From Sipunculus nudus (Eukaryota > Annelida > Sipuncula > Golfingiida > Sipunculidae): a stretch of DNA of 64,000 nt. Location of the stretch: assembly GCA_026874595.1 (NCBI GenBank), contig CM049310.1, forward strand, positions 28,939,058-29,003,057. Direction: 5' to 3'. How positions within the stretch are numbered: the stretch's first letter is position 1; each line of letters begins with the position of its first letter. A program made the translations under genes and the position numbers. Shown here one piece after another: positions 1 through 29,002 of this stretch. The notes under the pieces were generated by a model. The model was not told the DNA's origin. It searched no databases and saw only the letters and a program-made list of their open reading frames with translations.

Positions 1-11
1 TTTGTTTTCAG

Positions 12-2159
12 AAGCAGCAACTTTTTCAAGAACCTGGCTGGTTTCGCGTCTTTTGGAGCCATGTGTACAAGCAGGGCTGTTGGATGGCTGAAAATGACCA
101 CGGACACCAACCGCATGGGGTCGACACTGGCACATGAACTGGCGCATTCTATGGGCGTGTCACATGACCAAGGTTAGTTTACAGTGACGTCATAGCAGGC
201 AAGCAAAACATGAATAAAACTAGTCAGCTTAATATTTATGGGCTTGGCATATGACCAAGTTTGTAAGATTTGACTGATTTTCGTCTCAGGTTTTGTCTAA
301 GTTCTCTGGGTAATTAAAAAAACAGTAACCAGCATGTTGAATGTATGATATAAGTCTGTAAGTAGGAATATATAATATGAATAAACCTATAATGGGGACA
401 TATACGGTTCCTTGCTCTGCAGCATGGTTCAGACTAGATTCAAAACAATAATATCACATTACCAAGATGGTACAAGGTTGTCCACAAACATGTTGATATA
501 ACGTGTAAATTCTAAACCCCTTTTAAACTTAACTTGTGGATTTCTCTACATCTGCACCACTCTCGACTTCATGAACTTACCAGACCTGAAAAAATTACAT
601 TTATATTTACACATCATAAGATTTATGCAATGATATTGTTTTTGACTTGAGTAATTAGGGTAATGTAAGCGTCCCTTTATGACGTCACAGGACAATGGTA
701 TTTAAGCCTGCTCCCATAGTTTAGTATAAAATAATGCTTTTGCAACAGGCTCCGTCCATGTAACGATAGACGTTGCATGTTATAATGTATTCTGATTGTT
801 AAGTATTTACCATATCATCAGAGGCAGTAGACCCAGCTTACAGTCAATACCCCGCGCACACCACCAGCGCCATCTACGCAAACTGTGTCGGTGGTTCGGT
901 ATGCCCTGACAGGTCCTGCATCATGTCCGGCAGCCTGGACAGCGGGTAGGTCAGCAGGCTGCATGTCTTTACCATCAGTGTTTGTTTACTACATTATCAG
1001 TGACAGTAATACCGATTTCGCATTTCAGCGCCATCAGGTATTCATTAAGTGAAATAGATCACCTGAGGGAGAGACGTTCGTAGTTGATAATTCCTATATT
1101 AACCCTGATAAACAAGAGCGGTTTATAAACCTGCATAAAAGTATTTATTTTTCAACGATAAAGACTGTTGTTTAATGTAAATGAGAACAATTAATGCGTG
1201 CCAGTTTTTTTTTTTTTTTTTTTTACCGTTCGTGTACTGGATATTTGCATATATATACACATATATAGAGTGTTTAATTATTTTATTTTTGAATAACATT
1301 TATATATTATTATTTTCTAGCACTAGAAATATACTTCCAATAATCATAATTTGGAATAAATTTGATGAACTATAGGGTTTCTTTTTTTATAAATGGCATA
1401 TGGTGCGCTTAGTCTAATTAAAGATTGTTAAATGATAAGTACCAGGTCAGTGATATTCGGCAGACATTTTATCAGTGTATTCCATGTTGATCCGTGGTTA
1501 AAGACATATTCTTTATCCACGTATACAGACTACAGTTTTTGTGGGTTTCTTTATTACAGTGGCGGCATCCTGGCTACCAAGGTAACGGCCTGCAGCAAGG
1601 CCTACTTTAACTTCTGGGCGAGTGGGACTGAGAGTCGTTGGCCCACGGACTGTATAGATTACGTACGTGGTATATTATGTAAAATATTACGTGTGTATAA
1701 TAGATTAAGATTTACAAGAACAGAGGGAGAACCAGTTAAATTGTATTACCTCTTTCATTACCTGCATGACTATGGAACACTTTTAACAAGAAATGATGTA
1801 AAATTTACTGAACTCGAAACACCAATTAAATCCTACCTATATGAAAGTTGTCCTTCATTTCAATGTATTTATTATGCATGCTTGCATGATATTATAGCGC
1901 CTTCCTAATTCGATAGAAATTATCCTATAAAAAGGGGGTATCAGATGCACATATAAAATGTCTGGTTTTGCACACACAAAAATACACAGATAATCTCCAA
2001 TCCTCAGTGTCATGGATTAAGTATTCTATCTTGCTTGTTTATATGTGCATGTATATCTTGAAGGTATGTATATTTGGGCTACTGATTCTAAAGTGTTCAT
2101 CAAAAATATTTTTGTTTGTTTCTTAACAGGAAACCGGCGGAGATGAAGGCTCTGGTTAG
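12..2159 (+). CDS. M12B (reprolysin-type) metalloprotease, 3' part of gene
   Basis: Secreted or surface zinc endopeptidase of the ADAM/reprolysin family, cut by the left edge. Exons: 12-172, 822-945, 1560-1662 and probably 2130-2159; phases agree (1, 2, 0). Exon 1 carries the zinc motif HELAHSMGVSHD (133-168), with the three His, the catalytic Glu and the conserved Gly. Exon 2 ends with CIM, the Met-turn. Exon 3 has the ACSKAYFNFW segment and a final Cys pair typical of the domain's C-terminal end. The last exon adds ETGGDEGSG and a stop. No disintegrin-like exon follows before the next gene, so the protein seems to end just after the catalytic domain. The terminal exon is the weakest part; the rest is clear from family motifs. 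It lies upstream of, and parallel to, a second M12B gene, so the two are probably tandem paralogues. Confidence 0.8.
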
Positions 2160-2449
2160 AGAATAAAATTAGAGAAAGGTAAAGTAACTGAATATCGTTA
2201 ACCCACATATGTCCTTATTAAGCAAAAACGAAAACGTGACCTGTGGAAAACTTATTTGTAATAATATCACTATCTTCATGCGATCAAATCTCTGGCAGCA
2301 ACGTGTTCATAGACCTTGGTTCAGCGAATTGCCAGCGCCTCTGTCTCATGAAAAATGAACATTTGAACTTAACAAATGATTTGCACCTGTCTGATGCTAT
2401 GTATCGATCAAACGTTTAGAATTGCTGGGACTGCATCCAGAATTTGACC

Positions 2450-2455
2450 AATAAA
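2450..2455 (+). promoter_or_regulatory. candidate polyadenylation signal of the first protease gene
   Basis: AATAAA about 290 nt after the proposed stop at 2157-2159. Another AATAAA lies directly after the stop (2162-2167). Position alone supports the call. Confidence 0.3.
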
Positions 2456-2585
2456 TTACAGCCATATAAACTTGGTTTGAACAGTTTATTTTAACATATG
2501 TTTGTTAATTTTTCATTTAATAGAAGCCACGTACAGCGGCTCGCCGGATCAAGGTCTGTGAAAGCGTAGCTGCCACAGACTTAAT

Positions 2586-2785
2586 AGTGTGACTCCTGGG
2601 GAAAATTAGTCTTGTTCTGATAGCAGAACGCTCTTAAGAAGGGGTGTGTTACAGGGTGCACATTAAAGCGGACCGAATTGTCTCCCTAGTAAGGCATACT
2701 TTTCTAGCGAAGCGGTTGGTAAGCGGGACTTGTACGCCACCAACCTGGGTTCGAAACCGGGCTCGAACAATTTCTCTTCGTAACA
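2586..2785 (+). repeat. tRNA-derived SINE, copy 1
   Basis: Contains an A-box-like sequence (2705-2719, tagcgaagcggttgg) and a B-box-like sequence (2748-2758, ggttcgaaacc) about 30 bp apart, the internal RNA polymerase III promoter layout. About 110 bp upstream of the A box is shared with two reverse-strand copies at 61549-62003, including cttgttctgatagcag and gggtgtgttacag. Sharing between distant sites shows a dispersed family. No intact tRNA cloverleaf is evident. Confidence 0.75.
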
Positions 2786-3309
2786 GTATGAAGTTGGTTT
2801 TCATTAACACATGAAATGTATAGTCAGTTTTTTAATCACCATAATGATCTTTATCTGTCCAGAGAAACGGGTTTGCAAATCAGTGGTTTCACTAAAGTTA
2901 CAAAATAGTATTTTATAATTTTATGTAAGCTTTTTTATATTCTGAAGTCAATATCAGTTTTAACACATTAGAGAGAATATCTGAGGTTCTCTCCAGATTT
3001 TGCCATTTATCCTTTTGGTCTCTAACAGGGTGTGAACGCGGGTCCTTCCGTTCCGTAACCCATATCGTCTTAACCACTTGCCTGCGTCCTACACCTTGTG
3101 AATAATTTAGAAGTATGAAGTAAACGTAAAAAGAAAATACCTCACACTGCTGGTGCTTTGGGAACGAAGAGTTAACTACATTTTAGCTTTTTTTATGTTG
3201 ATTTTAGAATCTTGATTCAGGTTGTAGATTTTTTATACAGATAGGGACAGACACATTGCCCGTAGGCTGACTCCTGAGAGGGAGGGTTCGTTTACACTGA
3301 TGGTGGAAC

Positions 3310-3311
<2 letters not shown>

Positions 3312-3400
<89 letters not shown>
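3312..3400. repeat. (TA)n microsatellite
   Basis: About 44 TA dinucleotides with one G interruption. Open reading frames across it are low-complexity artefacts. Confidence 0.95.
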
Positions 3401-3402
<2 letters not shown>

Positions 3403-5583
3403 CGATGTTTTCTTTTAACGAAATAAAAACAATCCAAATAAGCTATTATAAGCGAATTTTCCTTTTTCTCGCCGTGTGTACTCAGAACGTCCCAACCAAA
3501 GCGTTTCGCAAGCTTCTGCTACAGCACAAGTATGCATGGTCATAATTAAGGAGGCTGTATATACGTGTACACTAAACAAAAAAAAGTGCATTGGCATCCA
3601 TTTCATTTCAGATTTGAAAAAAAGAAAACAACCATATTAATTGTCAAACTCACACCACAGTCATCTGATATTCTCCGGTAGCTGTCAATTCGAGTGATTA
3701 TCAGGTTAACTGACAATTAAATGAGGTTGCTTGAAATTGATATCATTCAATGCAGATAACTTGTAAAATAACATTCTTGGAAAGAAATGAAGGATGTTTG
3801 TTGTTTCTAGCTTTACTTGAAATTTGCATAAATTAAAAAAAAAGGACCAGCAGGCGAGGCAGTTAGAAGCTGAAAATGTCCGAATTATATTCAAGTTCTT
3901 TGACAAATGAAGCAGTATATAGGACAGAACTGGGCCGGAGCTGGAACTTTAAGGGATCAATTAAGACCCGGGGCATTTCTGCGAGTTCTGAATAAAAACA
4001 AAATGTGTAGACTGGACAATTAAGGGGGTGTATAGCCTAAAAACTGACAAAATAAACGAACAAAGTAACTCTAAGAGACTTGGTAAATGAAATACATGTT
4101 AATATTAAACATATTAAATGATAATTATGTCGTTCATCAGTCCATACAGGCAAGGGGCACACGTGCACACATGTGCAGCAGGTGTGCTCCACTTCGCCAT
4201 ATATCTATAACAAATCGCCACCTCCGGTACACTGTGGAGGTGGCCTGCTCCCTGATCTGGATTACTCATAAATTATATAGTATTACCCCCCTAAAAACTC
4301 CCATACCTGACCAATTTTTTTATGGGTAACTGCATTAGAATTTCAGAACCAATAGCTATAATCCATGTATTCATGTATTTGAAAATTAAATCAACAGTGA
4401 TTACAAGAAAACATTATGCAATAGTCAAAGTATAGGGTGAAATTCATGGTAGTGATTTTACATGGGTTGTGTTAAAGTACATTGAATTTCTGACGTGAGC
4501 TCCGGTGTATATACTTACATCTAAATTAACTGTAGTTATTTTAATTCTGGATGAACTGAGCTCCAGCTTAAGCGGTTAACATATTAACTGAGTAAAAATT
4601 TTCCCGATCAAACACATGATCCAGTCCATAATTGTTTTTAATTACTAAATACTGACATAATTTCGTCATATACATCGGACATATAATAAAAAGCTCTGTG
4701 CCTTAATTAGAACAATACAAACTAAACATTTTTTTTATATAAGGCAGTCTTGAATTGGTATAGTAGGTTTTGAATGCAGACTGGTTTAGTTTAATTTTTC
4801 AAAGGAACAAAGCACAGTGACCTAGTTTCCGGTTTGGTATAGAACTTCTGTACATCGTATGCGGTGTGTAAAATTTGAAATCCATAGGTAACGATGTAAA
4901 ATTATGATAATCTAACGGGCAGACAAACTGCTGATATGACGACTATAGACAGTGGATCAACGCCATATATATTTTCTGAACTAATGAAGTAATATGCAAA
5001 GCCCTCCTTTTAATTTGCAACACCAACAAATCAAAAGTTCCAAAAGCTCATTTATAAATCTCAATATGATATATTTTAACTTTTTGTTTGTTTGTTTTTT
5101 TTCTTTTATTTATTATTCTTATGGAGTCTGGCTTGCTTTGGACTCTTGACACGTATGTCCCCCACATGTGCTCTATATATATAGACAAAATGATCTTAGT
5201 TACATCCTTTGGCACGGAAACAAGAGGGTGCTACTGCCCTCTTTGCATGAGAGTGGGCAATCAACAATTTTCTCTTTATCCCCTCTCACACGGCAACAAA
5301 CATCCAGTTCTTGACTATAATCAGAAGCAAGCAATCGGGTTATTTAAAGCTTGTTTTAGAGGTGAAATTAAACATTTTGAACTGTACTTGCAATCTACAT
5401 CCCTGACAGAGCTAAATAAAGAGACCGCTAATCGGCGCTATAAACAATATTTATACAGAAATATGACCTCTCCCTGTGAGGATATGCATGGAACCGGACA
5501 AAAATGGTAAAACATAAAGTTGTGTATAATTTTCCAAGATAATAGGATATCATTATTCGTCAGGTGGAACTCAGGTGCTCAGC

Positions 5584-5600
5584 GGGGGGGGGGGGGGGGT
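5584..5600. repeat. poly-G homopolymer
   Basis: Run of about 17 G residues followed by C-rich sequence. Length is likely to be variable or mis-assembled. Confidence 0.8.
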
Positions 5601-7233
5601 TTCGTCCGAACCCACCGAACCCCCCAAGCCTACGGGCCTGAGACAGGTATATATGCATTACAGACATTTACAGACATATGTGAGGACAGACAAACCCAAT
5701 TCCCAATTGTTTGCTTGCAAGTCAATTTGCATCAACGGGTTTTGATTTTTGTTTTCCAGACACAGGAAGCCTAAAGAAGTTCACGGATTATTATCCGCAA
5801 ACAATGTCTGCGGAAATAAAAATGAAATTGAAAAAAAGATGTATGTGTTTGCAATTCAGTTAAACTGTTCTGTCATGTTCTGGTGCATTATGGACGTCTG
5901 CTGGTGTAACTTGAGTAACCTCCATACATAATATATCTCTTTGTGAATTTAAAAAAAGAACAATCAACAGGAACATTTCTTGCATAAAATCATATAGAAT
6001 TAAAGATAACAATGTTCAGTTTTATGCGCATGCATACTCCCATATAACGTGTAAAAATTTTTCTACTTCTCAGAGAGTCGGTCGTTCAATAACGTCTGAT
6101 TAGATAAAGCAGAAAAAGTATTAATTGCGATGACAATGATTGCTACATCGGTTAACTATCTAAAGGTTATAACTTTCTACCATGTATAAAATAAAGTCAC
6201 TTTCATCAGGTAATCGATTCGTCACAAAGTAACATGAAACAATGGCATTTGAAAATATATAACAAAATGCAGGAAAATTAGCACGTTCATTATTTCCTTT
6301 GTTATATCAAGTCTATGAGATATGTGTATAAAAGTGCATGCATGTTGACAGGACTTCCGCCACCCCACCCCACCCCCTCCCAGTCACCTTTACCTTTTAT
6401 AATACCGACCTGTATGCTAGCGCACGGTGAAATTATTAAAATACCAGATGTATTTATACATTTCCCTAGTTCTATCTGTAACAAGCAATAGCTTATACAT
6501 ATAGCACATGCAGTAATTGCAAGACGTCCTGTACACGTGAGCTAGGAACCAGTGTAATCATCGGGACAAAGTGAATATAAATGGGTAATGTCTGGGACAC
6601 TTTCATGATCAAGATAATGTTCCACATGTGTCGCCTATCACGTAACAATTAGCCAAGTTGCTGGTCTGATTAGTTCCTCTGACGTCATAACGCCCTGCAC
6701 TTAAGGCAATCATTAGGTTTATATGGGTACCAGGTCTTGTTTGTACGTAGGGGCCTGGACACTTACCAACTGAGACTGTATTCCTGTTTCACTACAAACA
6801 CTCCCACGTGTTCATGAATTAGCTCAAGATGCTTGGTCAGAATCCTGGAATGCTGCATTCACTGACCATCCAACCACTTCTCCGAATACTTTCAGATATA
6901 TACAAGTCAATGGCTTCATTATCTGACTGAACTGAGTGAATTTTGTGTCGCTGGACTAGATCAGAGCGATATCTTCCCCCCAACAGATGGATGCTATGCG
7001 GTGGGTTTGATATTCGTTTCACGTGGTAACGTGATGGATAACGTTAAATAAACAGTTCTTGAAGCTGTCCTTTGACAGAACACTTTACCCATGTGCCACT
7101 GATGTCAAAACCACGGGACCAGACTATCCCGTGCTAAGTACTATCACCGATCAGTTCCCTGCTGCATGCAAGTAAGGAACTTTAGGACTTTTTACAGACT
7201 CAGACCTGCTGTGTGTGAGACAGAACGAGAAAA

Positions 7234-22103
<14,870 letters not shown>

Positions 22104-22228
22104 AACGAACCTTACTAAGTATATATATTTACTCTATATATTTAAATACTGGGATAAGTCAAACTATACTGTGTCCCCTTGCCGTCAGGAATTTCGACAA
22201 TGTACAGGTTTTTATGACACAATATCCT

Positions 22229-22234
22229 ATTAAA
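22229..22234 (+). promoter_or_regulatory. candidate polyadenylation signal of the protease gene
   Basis: ATTAAA about 125 nt after the stop codon at 22101-22103. Position fits; not otherwise supported. Confidence 0.35.
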
Positions 22235-23309
22235 GTATACTAATAATCAGTAGCTTTTCTTTTTTTATATTCTTTTAAATAATCTTTGAGTAAGAACCCT
22301 TAACATCTCCATTACAACCACAAACAACCGACGAACCAGGCCTACTTCGCGGTAATACAACCACTCTACTACACTCACGCGTGCTGGAATGGCAGTGAAT
22401 ACATTATCGAGTCATGAAGTGAAAATTCTCGGTTGAACCAAATATGCTTATCGTTTACTCTTTACTACCATACACCCAATATACATGTAATTAGGGTTAT
22501 AGGCCGGTAGGTCGGCGCCGGTCGGGGGTAGCCCGGACGGACTTCTGCCGGCCGGCACAAAGCTAAAATTTGCAAACCACCGCCAGGCACAAAAGATCTT
22601 AACGATCGTCAAAAAAATTTTGGTTATATATTACCCCAAACTGAAATAAATGTGTACCTCATAAGTATGTTCACAAATATGAATCATGATAAGCAAAAAT
22701 TATCATTATTTATAACACATAGAACAACGCAAGGATAAAGTTTACCCAATTCGAAACCGAGTGTCTGCACCTATAAGGATGGTTTATACAACTGACAGTT
22801 AAAAATAAACATTAATGTCGCTTGAAAACCTGTTTTATATTACTCTAAGCATGTATTCCAACTCTTAAAAGACAGTTGTAAATAATAATTCGTCCATAAT
22901 TTGGCATTTCTAAGAGCTAAATAAATGTGGACTCGTCCCTCGTGTGAATATAGTATATAGTTCCATCTCCCCTGTCCACCTACTTTGAAAGCCTTCCAAT
23001 GCCATTAAAAACACGTTAAACTCGGAAGCCCATCAGAGCTTTGCCCTGGACCCCACCAGGGCCCTTAGGCGGGCCCCTGGATCCCCCGCCGTGAACACCT
23101 CCTCTCGCTTCGCCAATTTCCGTAAATTAAGCCGGCACTCAAATTTGTCTCGCTATAACCCTGCATATGTTCTATATACTTGTAAGCGACCCATGACACG
23201 ACGCGATTAGATGCTGTCCTATAGATGAGTTTTGTTTTCTGAATATATGTTTTTAACAATGACAACAAGTCGTCTGAGGACAACAGAGCTCGCCGGTATA
23301 AGGGCATTC
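22235..23309. other. intergenic, no gene seen
   Basis: No coding signal recognised. A GC-rich patch around 23036-23110 (runs such as gaccccaccagggccc and gggcccctggatccccc) contrasts with the AT-rich surroundings and looks like a fragment of a dispersed element, but could not be identified. Confidence 0.4.
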
Positions 23310-23369
23310 AGAAAACAAAGAGCACCACCGGGGTGCGTAATATGCCCGCCATTTTTCTTGTGACCCCTG

Positions 23370-23640
23370 ACCTCATTTAATATGCATCGATTTTGGCGGG
23401 AATCAAACTTAGATGAGAGATTGTATTGGTTAATATTTCTATTGAGTTTCACGAAAATCCATTATATTCTCGCAAATGATAGCAGTGAAAATTTAAAGAA
23501 GGCTGCTGACCTCTTTGAATATGTGTGGATTTTGCCGGGAATCAAATTAAAGCGAGATATGATATTGGTTAATATTTCTGCGAGTTTCATCAAAATCCAT
23601 AACTTTCCTCCTAAGTTATCATAGCGACGCATTAAGTAGC
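23370..23640. repeat. about 140-bp tandem repeat, two diverged copies
   Basis: Two successive units share tgacctc, atatgc/atgtg, gattttg, gggaatcaaa, attggttaatatttct, gagtttca and aaaatccat. The same unit occurs three times at 47685-48100 inside the FKBP15-like gene, showing a dispersed transposon-like family. Confidence 0.75.
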
Positions 23641-23689
23641 TCGGTGGCCTCTGATCACTAATTACTGGCTCTAAAATTAAATTATGGGA

Positions 23690-24640
23690 ACAAATATAAT
23701 AGGGGTGATAGTTTTTGTTACTGTTCAATTGTATATTCATAAGCAATGGAGCAAAGGGCCTCAATGGAGCAAAAGTTTAGCCGGACTTGTTCATGAACAA
23801 CGGGTTGACCTTGAGCTTTTGACCGCCGATCATAGGAGGATTTCTAACCCCCTATACAATACATAAATGAAAGCTATATGGTGTTATTAACCTGTGCTGG
23901 GTTGGGTTATGTACAAATTTTCTTTGTTAAGTGCTTATTACTCGTCCAGAAATTAAAATATGGGGAAAGTTTAAATAGCTGTGCTGGGTATTGTCACTGT
24001 ATATCAGTCGACTACGTTTAATTGAAATTACTTCATAAGCAAATGAGATTAACAGAAAAAAACTTGAACCGGACATTTTCAGGAACAATAGGGCCTGTGA
24101 CCTTAACCTTTTGATCCCTAAATCATAGGAGGGATTTCTAACCTCCTATACAATTCATATGTGGAAGATAAAAGCAATAGCATAAGTGGTTGCCGAGTTA
24201 TAAAGAGTTAACAAAAAACTTTAACCTAAGCTGGGTTGGGATCTGTACACATTTTGTTCATTAAGCTAATTACTGTCCCAGAAATTTAAATATGGTAAGA
24301 ACTTTTAATAGCTGTGCTAGGTATTATCCCTGTACATTAGTGTATTAATTTAACTGATATGTTTTCATTAGCAATGGAGAAATGAGCCCAAAAAAACTAA
24401 TCTCAGGACTTGTTCATGAACAATGGGGGCCTCTGATCTTGACCTTTGGGTCCCCAAATCATGGGGGGGGGGGGGGGGGGGGCGGGTTGTTCCTAACCAC
24501 CTATAAAATACATATGTGCAATATGAAAGCAACCAGGTGAATGGTTGCCGAGTTATAAAAGAGTTAACAACAGAACACCTGCATCCCATAACACCTGCAT
24601 CTATTCGTTCAATCATACCTACTTCAAACAAGTCCTGAGA
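23690..24640. repeat. about 300-330-bp tandem repeat, three diverged copies
   Basis: Recurrent blocks: gacttgttcatgaacaa (near 23785 and 24407, diverged near 24073), atcataggagg (23829, 24124, diverged near 24461), gctgtgctgggtatt (near 23970, diverged near 24311) and ggttgccgagttataaa (24189, 24541). Interspersed with a G homopolymer (about 24464-24482). Not coding. Confidence 0.7.
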
Positions 24641-27600
24641 TTAGTTATATCACGATAGCTTACAATAAAATACTACGGAAGTTAATCACGTCTGCCAGTA
24701 TTCAAATACGACCATTTCACATCCACAGGATAAAATGTAATAATCTCTGATTGAACTTGAAATTGGTTCTGAAAATCACTCTTAATGCTCGATTGGACGG
24801 TGTACTATCTTCGAATAGCTAGCAAAAGGTTTGTTAATAATCTCTGGAGAAAACACATATTCTTCAATGCCCTTCGTTGCTATGGTATTTTTTTAATGCG
24901 TTTGAGCTCCCCCTTCGTTTTGTTTGTATTTATCATTGTATATGATTAATATTTGAGGTACTTTGAAAAATATTTCCACTTAAAAACAGTTTGGTAATAT
25001 ATTGTATGCCTTTTTTTTTGTTTGAGCCCCTCCCTAACAGCCAGTCTTAACATTAGACATCAAACATTTGTTTAGGCAAAATCATTGAAAAGTGAAAACT
25101 TTTTTTAGACAATTCTGTTCGGTATTAAGTGCTTGAACTTTTGTATCAATTACATATTTGGCAAAGTGTATAATTAGTATTAATGACCTTGTATATTTAA
25201 AGACCTTTGAAAATCCATTTTTGTTAGAAAGAAGGTCTGTATTATGGTACACTTTTAGCGCTTGAGGTTACCTAAGGAATTTCACGCATTTTAAAGGTGT
25301 GTAAATATTCTCTCAGTAATTGCTCTCATGGTTTTGAGCTTCTCCATCTTTTGTGGGTTGAATGACGATGTCACACTTCTTCCTAGGTAAATGAATTGCT
25401 TTGAGAGTTTTCGAAAAGGTTAAAAAATATCAATATACCCAGCTCTTAATCTGACCATACACTATCACTGAAACATAATGCGAATGAAGCTCCTAATTAA
25501 TTTTATGCCGTAATGCACAATAATTGTTGCAACCTCTGATAAACAAACACTGACTTTCAAAAATACAATTAAAATCAGAATTTAGTGACGTGGCAGCTCG
25601 TGTGAGCTGTTTGTGTTCAGTGTCCATATAAATATAATGTATTCCTCCAAAGGGGAATATCTCGTCTTTATTCCTCATCTGACACATATATATACACAGT
25701 ATATATATAGATATATCCAGGTTCACAAATTACTATATTGATTATTCTCCAGTGATACACTCCAGTAGTTCTAGCTTACCAGTAGGCTTCAATGTGACTT
25801 AGTACAGGTTCTTCTTATTCTCTATTCTTAACATATATTATCACCAGGTTACTTCAGCCATCAGCCCCCTCACCCCTATGGTGCAGCATCAGCATCTCAT
25901 GATCTCTATTGCCAGTATTGTCCTTGCTGTCGTACCTGGCGTTGGCAGATTCTCAGTGTAATTTCCCCCGCCTGCTACCCAGACCGGGGGTTTATAAGGT
26001 CTCTAACCTTTGCACAGGGTGGTGCAATATGCTGACCTGTTACAAACTGATGAAATCAGTAGCAAGGGCTGTTGGAGCCTGATGCAATATCAGAGCAATT
26101 AGTTCTGGTGGCCCCTTGTTTTGGTCACATGACCAGTGTCCCAGAATTTATGGCCTCAACATTTTTCTCCTAGGATTTTTGTCCCTGACATTAGTATAAC
26201 TCAGGAACTGCATGTGGCGATATTCTGGTATTGTCCAAGGTTAATGCATGTTGAATGCCTGAACAGAACAACTTTTTCGGTCATTTTTACTCTTTTGACC
26301 TATACAAATAATAAAAATGCATACCTCAATTTACAATACTGAAATATCTCCACAGTTAGTAATCATTCTAAATCACTTGCACAGAAGTATCAGAACAAAC
26401 ACACACACAAATAAAACAAAAACAAAAACTATTGACTTGATTAAATGTATAATATACAAGAAACATAACAAACAGACATTAATATACAACAGACGGGTGC
26501 CATGGTCCAGACAGAATCATAATGATATGAAGTAACAGCACCTTTAATAGTGTTAACAAGTTTAAATCCAGTTCATAAGCACTTACAGACACAAAGCTAC
26601 TGGTATGTTCTTGTTGTCAAAGCACACTGACCATGTAAATCTGAACACTGACTGGTGCAAAATTGTAGAGGTGTTAGACATGAATCTGTTCAAAGTGCAA
26701 GCCACTATGAGCATTCATATAAAATAACATGTTCAAATGTGGAATAAATACAGTTATATTTGTATGATACGTGCTAGAGGAACTATTCATATATCTGCAA
26801 AAGTATAAGTTCAAATATTAGTAGCCCTGTGTAAATGCTGGGGTAGATAATGATGTTCATCTTACCATCATCTGGGAAGACACATTTCAGTACATTTAAC
26901 ATAAAGAAATTTCATGGTAGTTTACCTTAACAAAATCAGTTTGAAAGGCATTTAGATCTCTGTGATCAATGATCAATAGCAAGAAAAGTGTACCATTCTC
27001 TCAAGCAGAGTCATTAACTTGTTTTCAAGTCTGAATTACAGCTGTAATTCAACTTGTACTCATTCAAAGCAAAAGAAATCACATTGATTTGGGAAAATGC
27101 TGCATAGCTATAATAGGTAACATGGAAAATTAACACACAAAAAATGCATATTATTTATGGTTCTAATTAAGTTACACATACTCTTAAAAAACAAAGATGA
27201 GAAAGAGCTACAAAATTAATCTGAACCAATGTAATAAGTCAGAATTATATTTTTATTTAGCACCACTGATTTGAATGATAGATTGTCCCTGGAATGTTAG
27301 TTTTTATTTTAACATCACTTGTATATTACTAATCACCATCATTATAACAAGAAGATGTATAAAATAATTATTTTTTGGCAACAAGAGCATAACATTTGCT
27401 GATTTGCACCAGTTAAGCTTTCATGTCACACACGTTCTTGCTCAGTAACAAGAATGCAACTTCCAAGACAAAAGCGTCCTCTAGTGCAAATGAGAGGAAC
27501 CAAATTGGTTCCAATTAATTCTGGCCTCAAACTTTCATCTTACATGAAGTACTGATTTAACACATAAGAGAGCTTCTCATTTGCAAGAGTAATGTGTTAA

Positions 27601-29002
27601 GTGTGCATTCTAGGTTAAACATGGTACACTGTAGAGACACAGGTATTCAAAAGAAGATATCTGGCTCTAACAATCACATGAAACTATCAGTGCAGCCCCC
27701 AGTGGAGTCTGCACATACAGACTCTAATACTTCCTTCAGCACCATATTCTAACTCACATATGACCAAAACAACAAACCATTATGATGTATTATTGTGTCA
27801 CTCAGGATTTTAAAGATTTTTATAAAACCTATTTAAAGAGAAGTGTGATTTTATGCCATGTGAACATCTTGTGGTAGTGGTACATTTTGACAGCACTGCC
27901 AGAAGTAGCCGTTTAACCTTTAAAAAAAAGTTTAAAATGCCAGAGCAAAAATGTTATGTACACATGTTGGGGCAATGGTATTTTACCCACTAAGCATACT
28001 ACCTTAAGCAAGTGTTTGATAGTAAAGATATCTGCTATTGTTTGTTTGTGTCAAGCAAGGCACTGAAGCTTACAAACCATACAACCAGTAATACAAAAAG
28101 TTATCTCACTGATCCCTTTCACTCCTTTCATATTTGCATAGAATTTACTGACTGATCCATGATTCTCTCACCATCTCAGCATATTACAGGCACAAGACGT
28201 CCTGCTGTTTTAAACCTACACTGTTAAGTACAGAGAAATGCAGTGCATCACATTAAGTGTATGACCTGTACAAAAGTTACAAGGTAAAACCTGGTATTTA
28301 AATCATGTAACCTTCCATACGCTTATCATACACTTAAAATAGCTCCAATGATACATAATATGAATCAATTTATAAATAAAAGTGCTGTATGTCCAACATG
28401 TTGAAAAGTATGGGGGTAAAACCTTTGTTATGCTATACTGTTCATCTGTTTCAAGCAGATACATAATTCATAAAACAAACAAGTTACATAAACCAAGTGA
28501 TATTGCACAGTGTTATATAGATATGATTTTGTCCTTTCTTAACAATTATCCAACTCCAGACACCAGTGAGTATTATAGCAGCTGAACTGTAACATTAACA
28601 TAAATATTTATGGAATATCGGTAATGATACCTTTTATACATTGTCCTGATAGAAATGCAGTTTTACTAGAATGAGAGCTGAGAGAGTATTCCCAGGAGTC
28701 ATGGAAATTGAACCTTTGCTAGCCGCTAGCCATGTACATACACTGATTTGATGTAATAAATTAGTGGAAATCCTAGTGATATATCGTGGAGAATACCAAT
28801 ACCACAGTAGCTTGCAGAATTTCACATCTCTACAGGATCTTATAAGTATATTCAGTCAATAAAAGTGTGATACAAGTGAGAATGTGAATAGATGTTTTCA
28901 ATGACTTGAGATAAGGCAAGAAGCCTGTTGCAATAAAATCATTTCATGATTAAGCCAAGGATTCAGTCTTACAACTCAAGTACCTGTAATGAGTACTACT
29001 AA
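24640..29002. other. intergenic sequence downstream of both convergent genes
   Basis: AT-rich, no recognisable exon on either strand; short open frames here lack coding character. If the FKBP15-like gene has a longer 3' UTR than proposed, part of this stretch could belong to it. Confidence 0.4.

Larger units (their letters stand above)
2160..7233. other. intergenic region between the two protease genes
   Basis: No exon with recognisable protein similarity was found on either strand. It holds a tRNA-derived SINE (2586-2785), a long TA microsatellite (3312-3400), a G homopolymer near 5584-5600 and otherwise AT-rich unique-looking sequence. The promoter of the second gene must lie near its right end, but no clear TATA box or initiator was recognised. 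Confidence 0.5.

Noticed and set aside
1432-1908. 158-codon open frame on the + strand
   Set aside because: It is the real exon 1560-1662 of the first protease read through into both flanking introns; family similarity ends at the donor at 1663.
3007-3095. Possible further tRNA-like SINE fragment on the - strand
   Set aside because: Some resemblance to A and B boxes, but too degenerate and not similar to the other three copies.
5088-5510. 140-codon open frame on the + strand between the protease genes
   Set aside because: Starts in a T-rich tract, has no recognisable domain, no convincing splice or promoter context, and an amino-acid mix typical of random translation.
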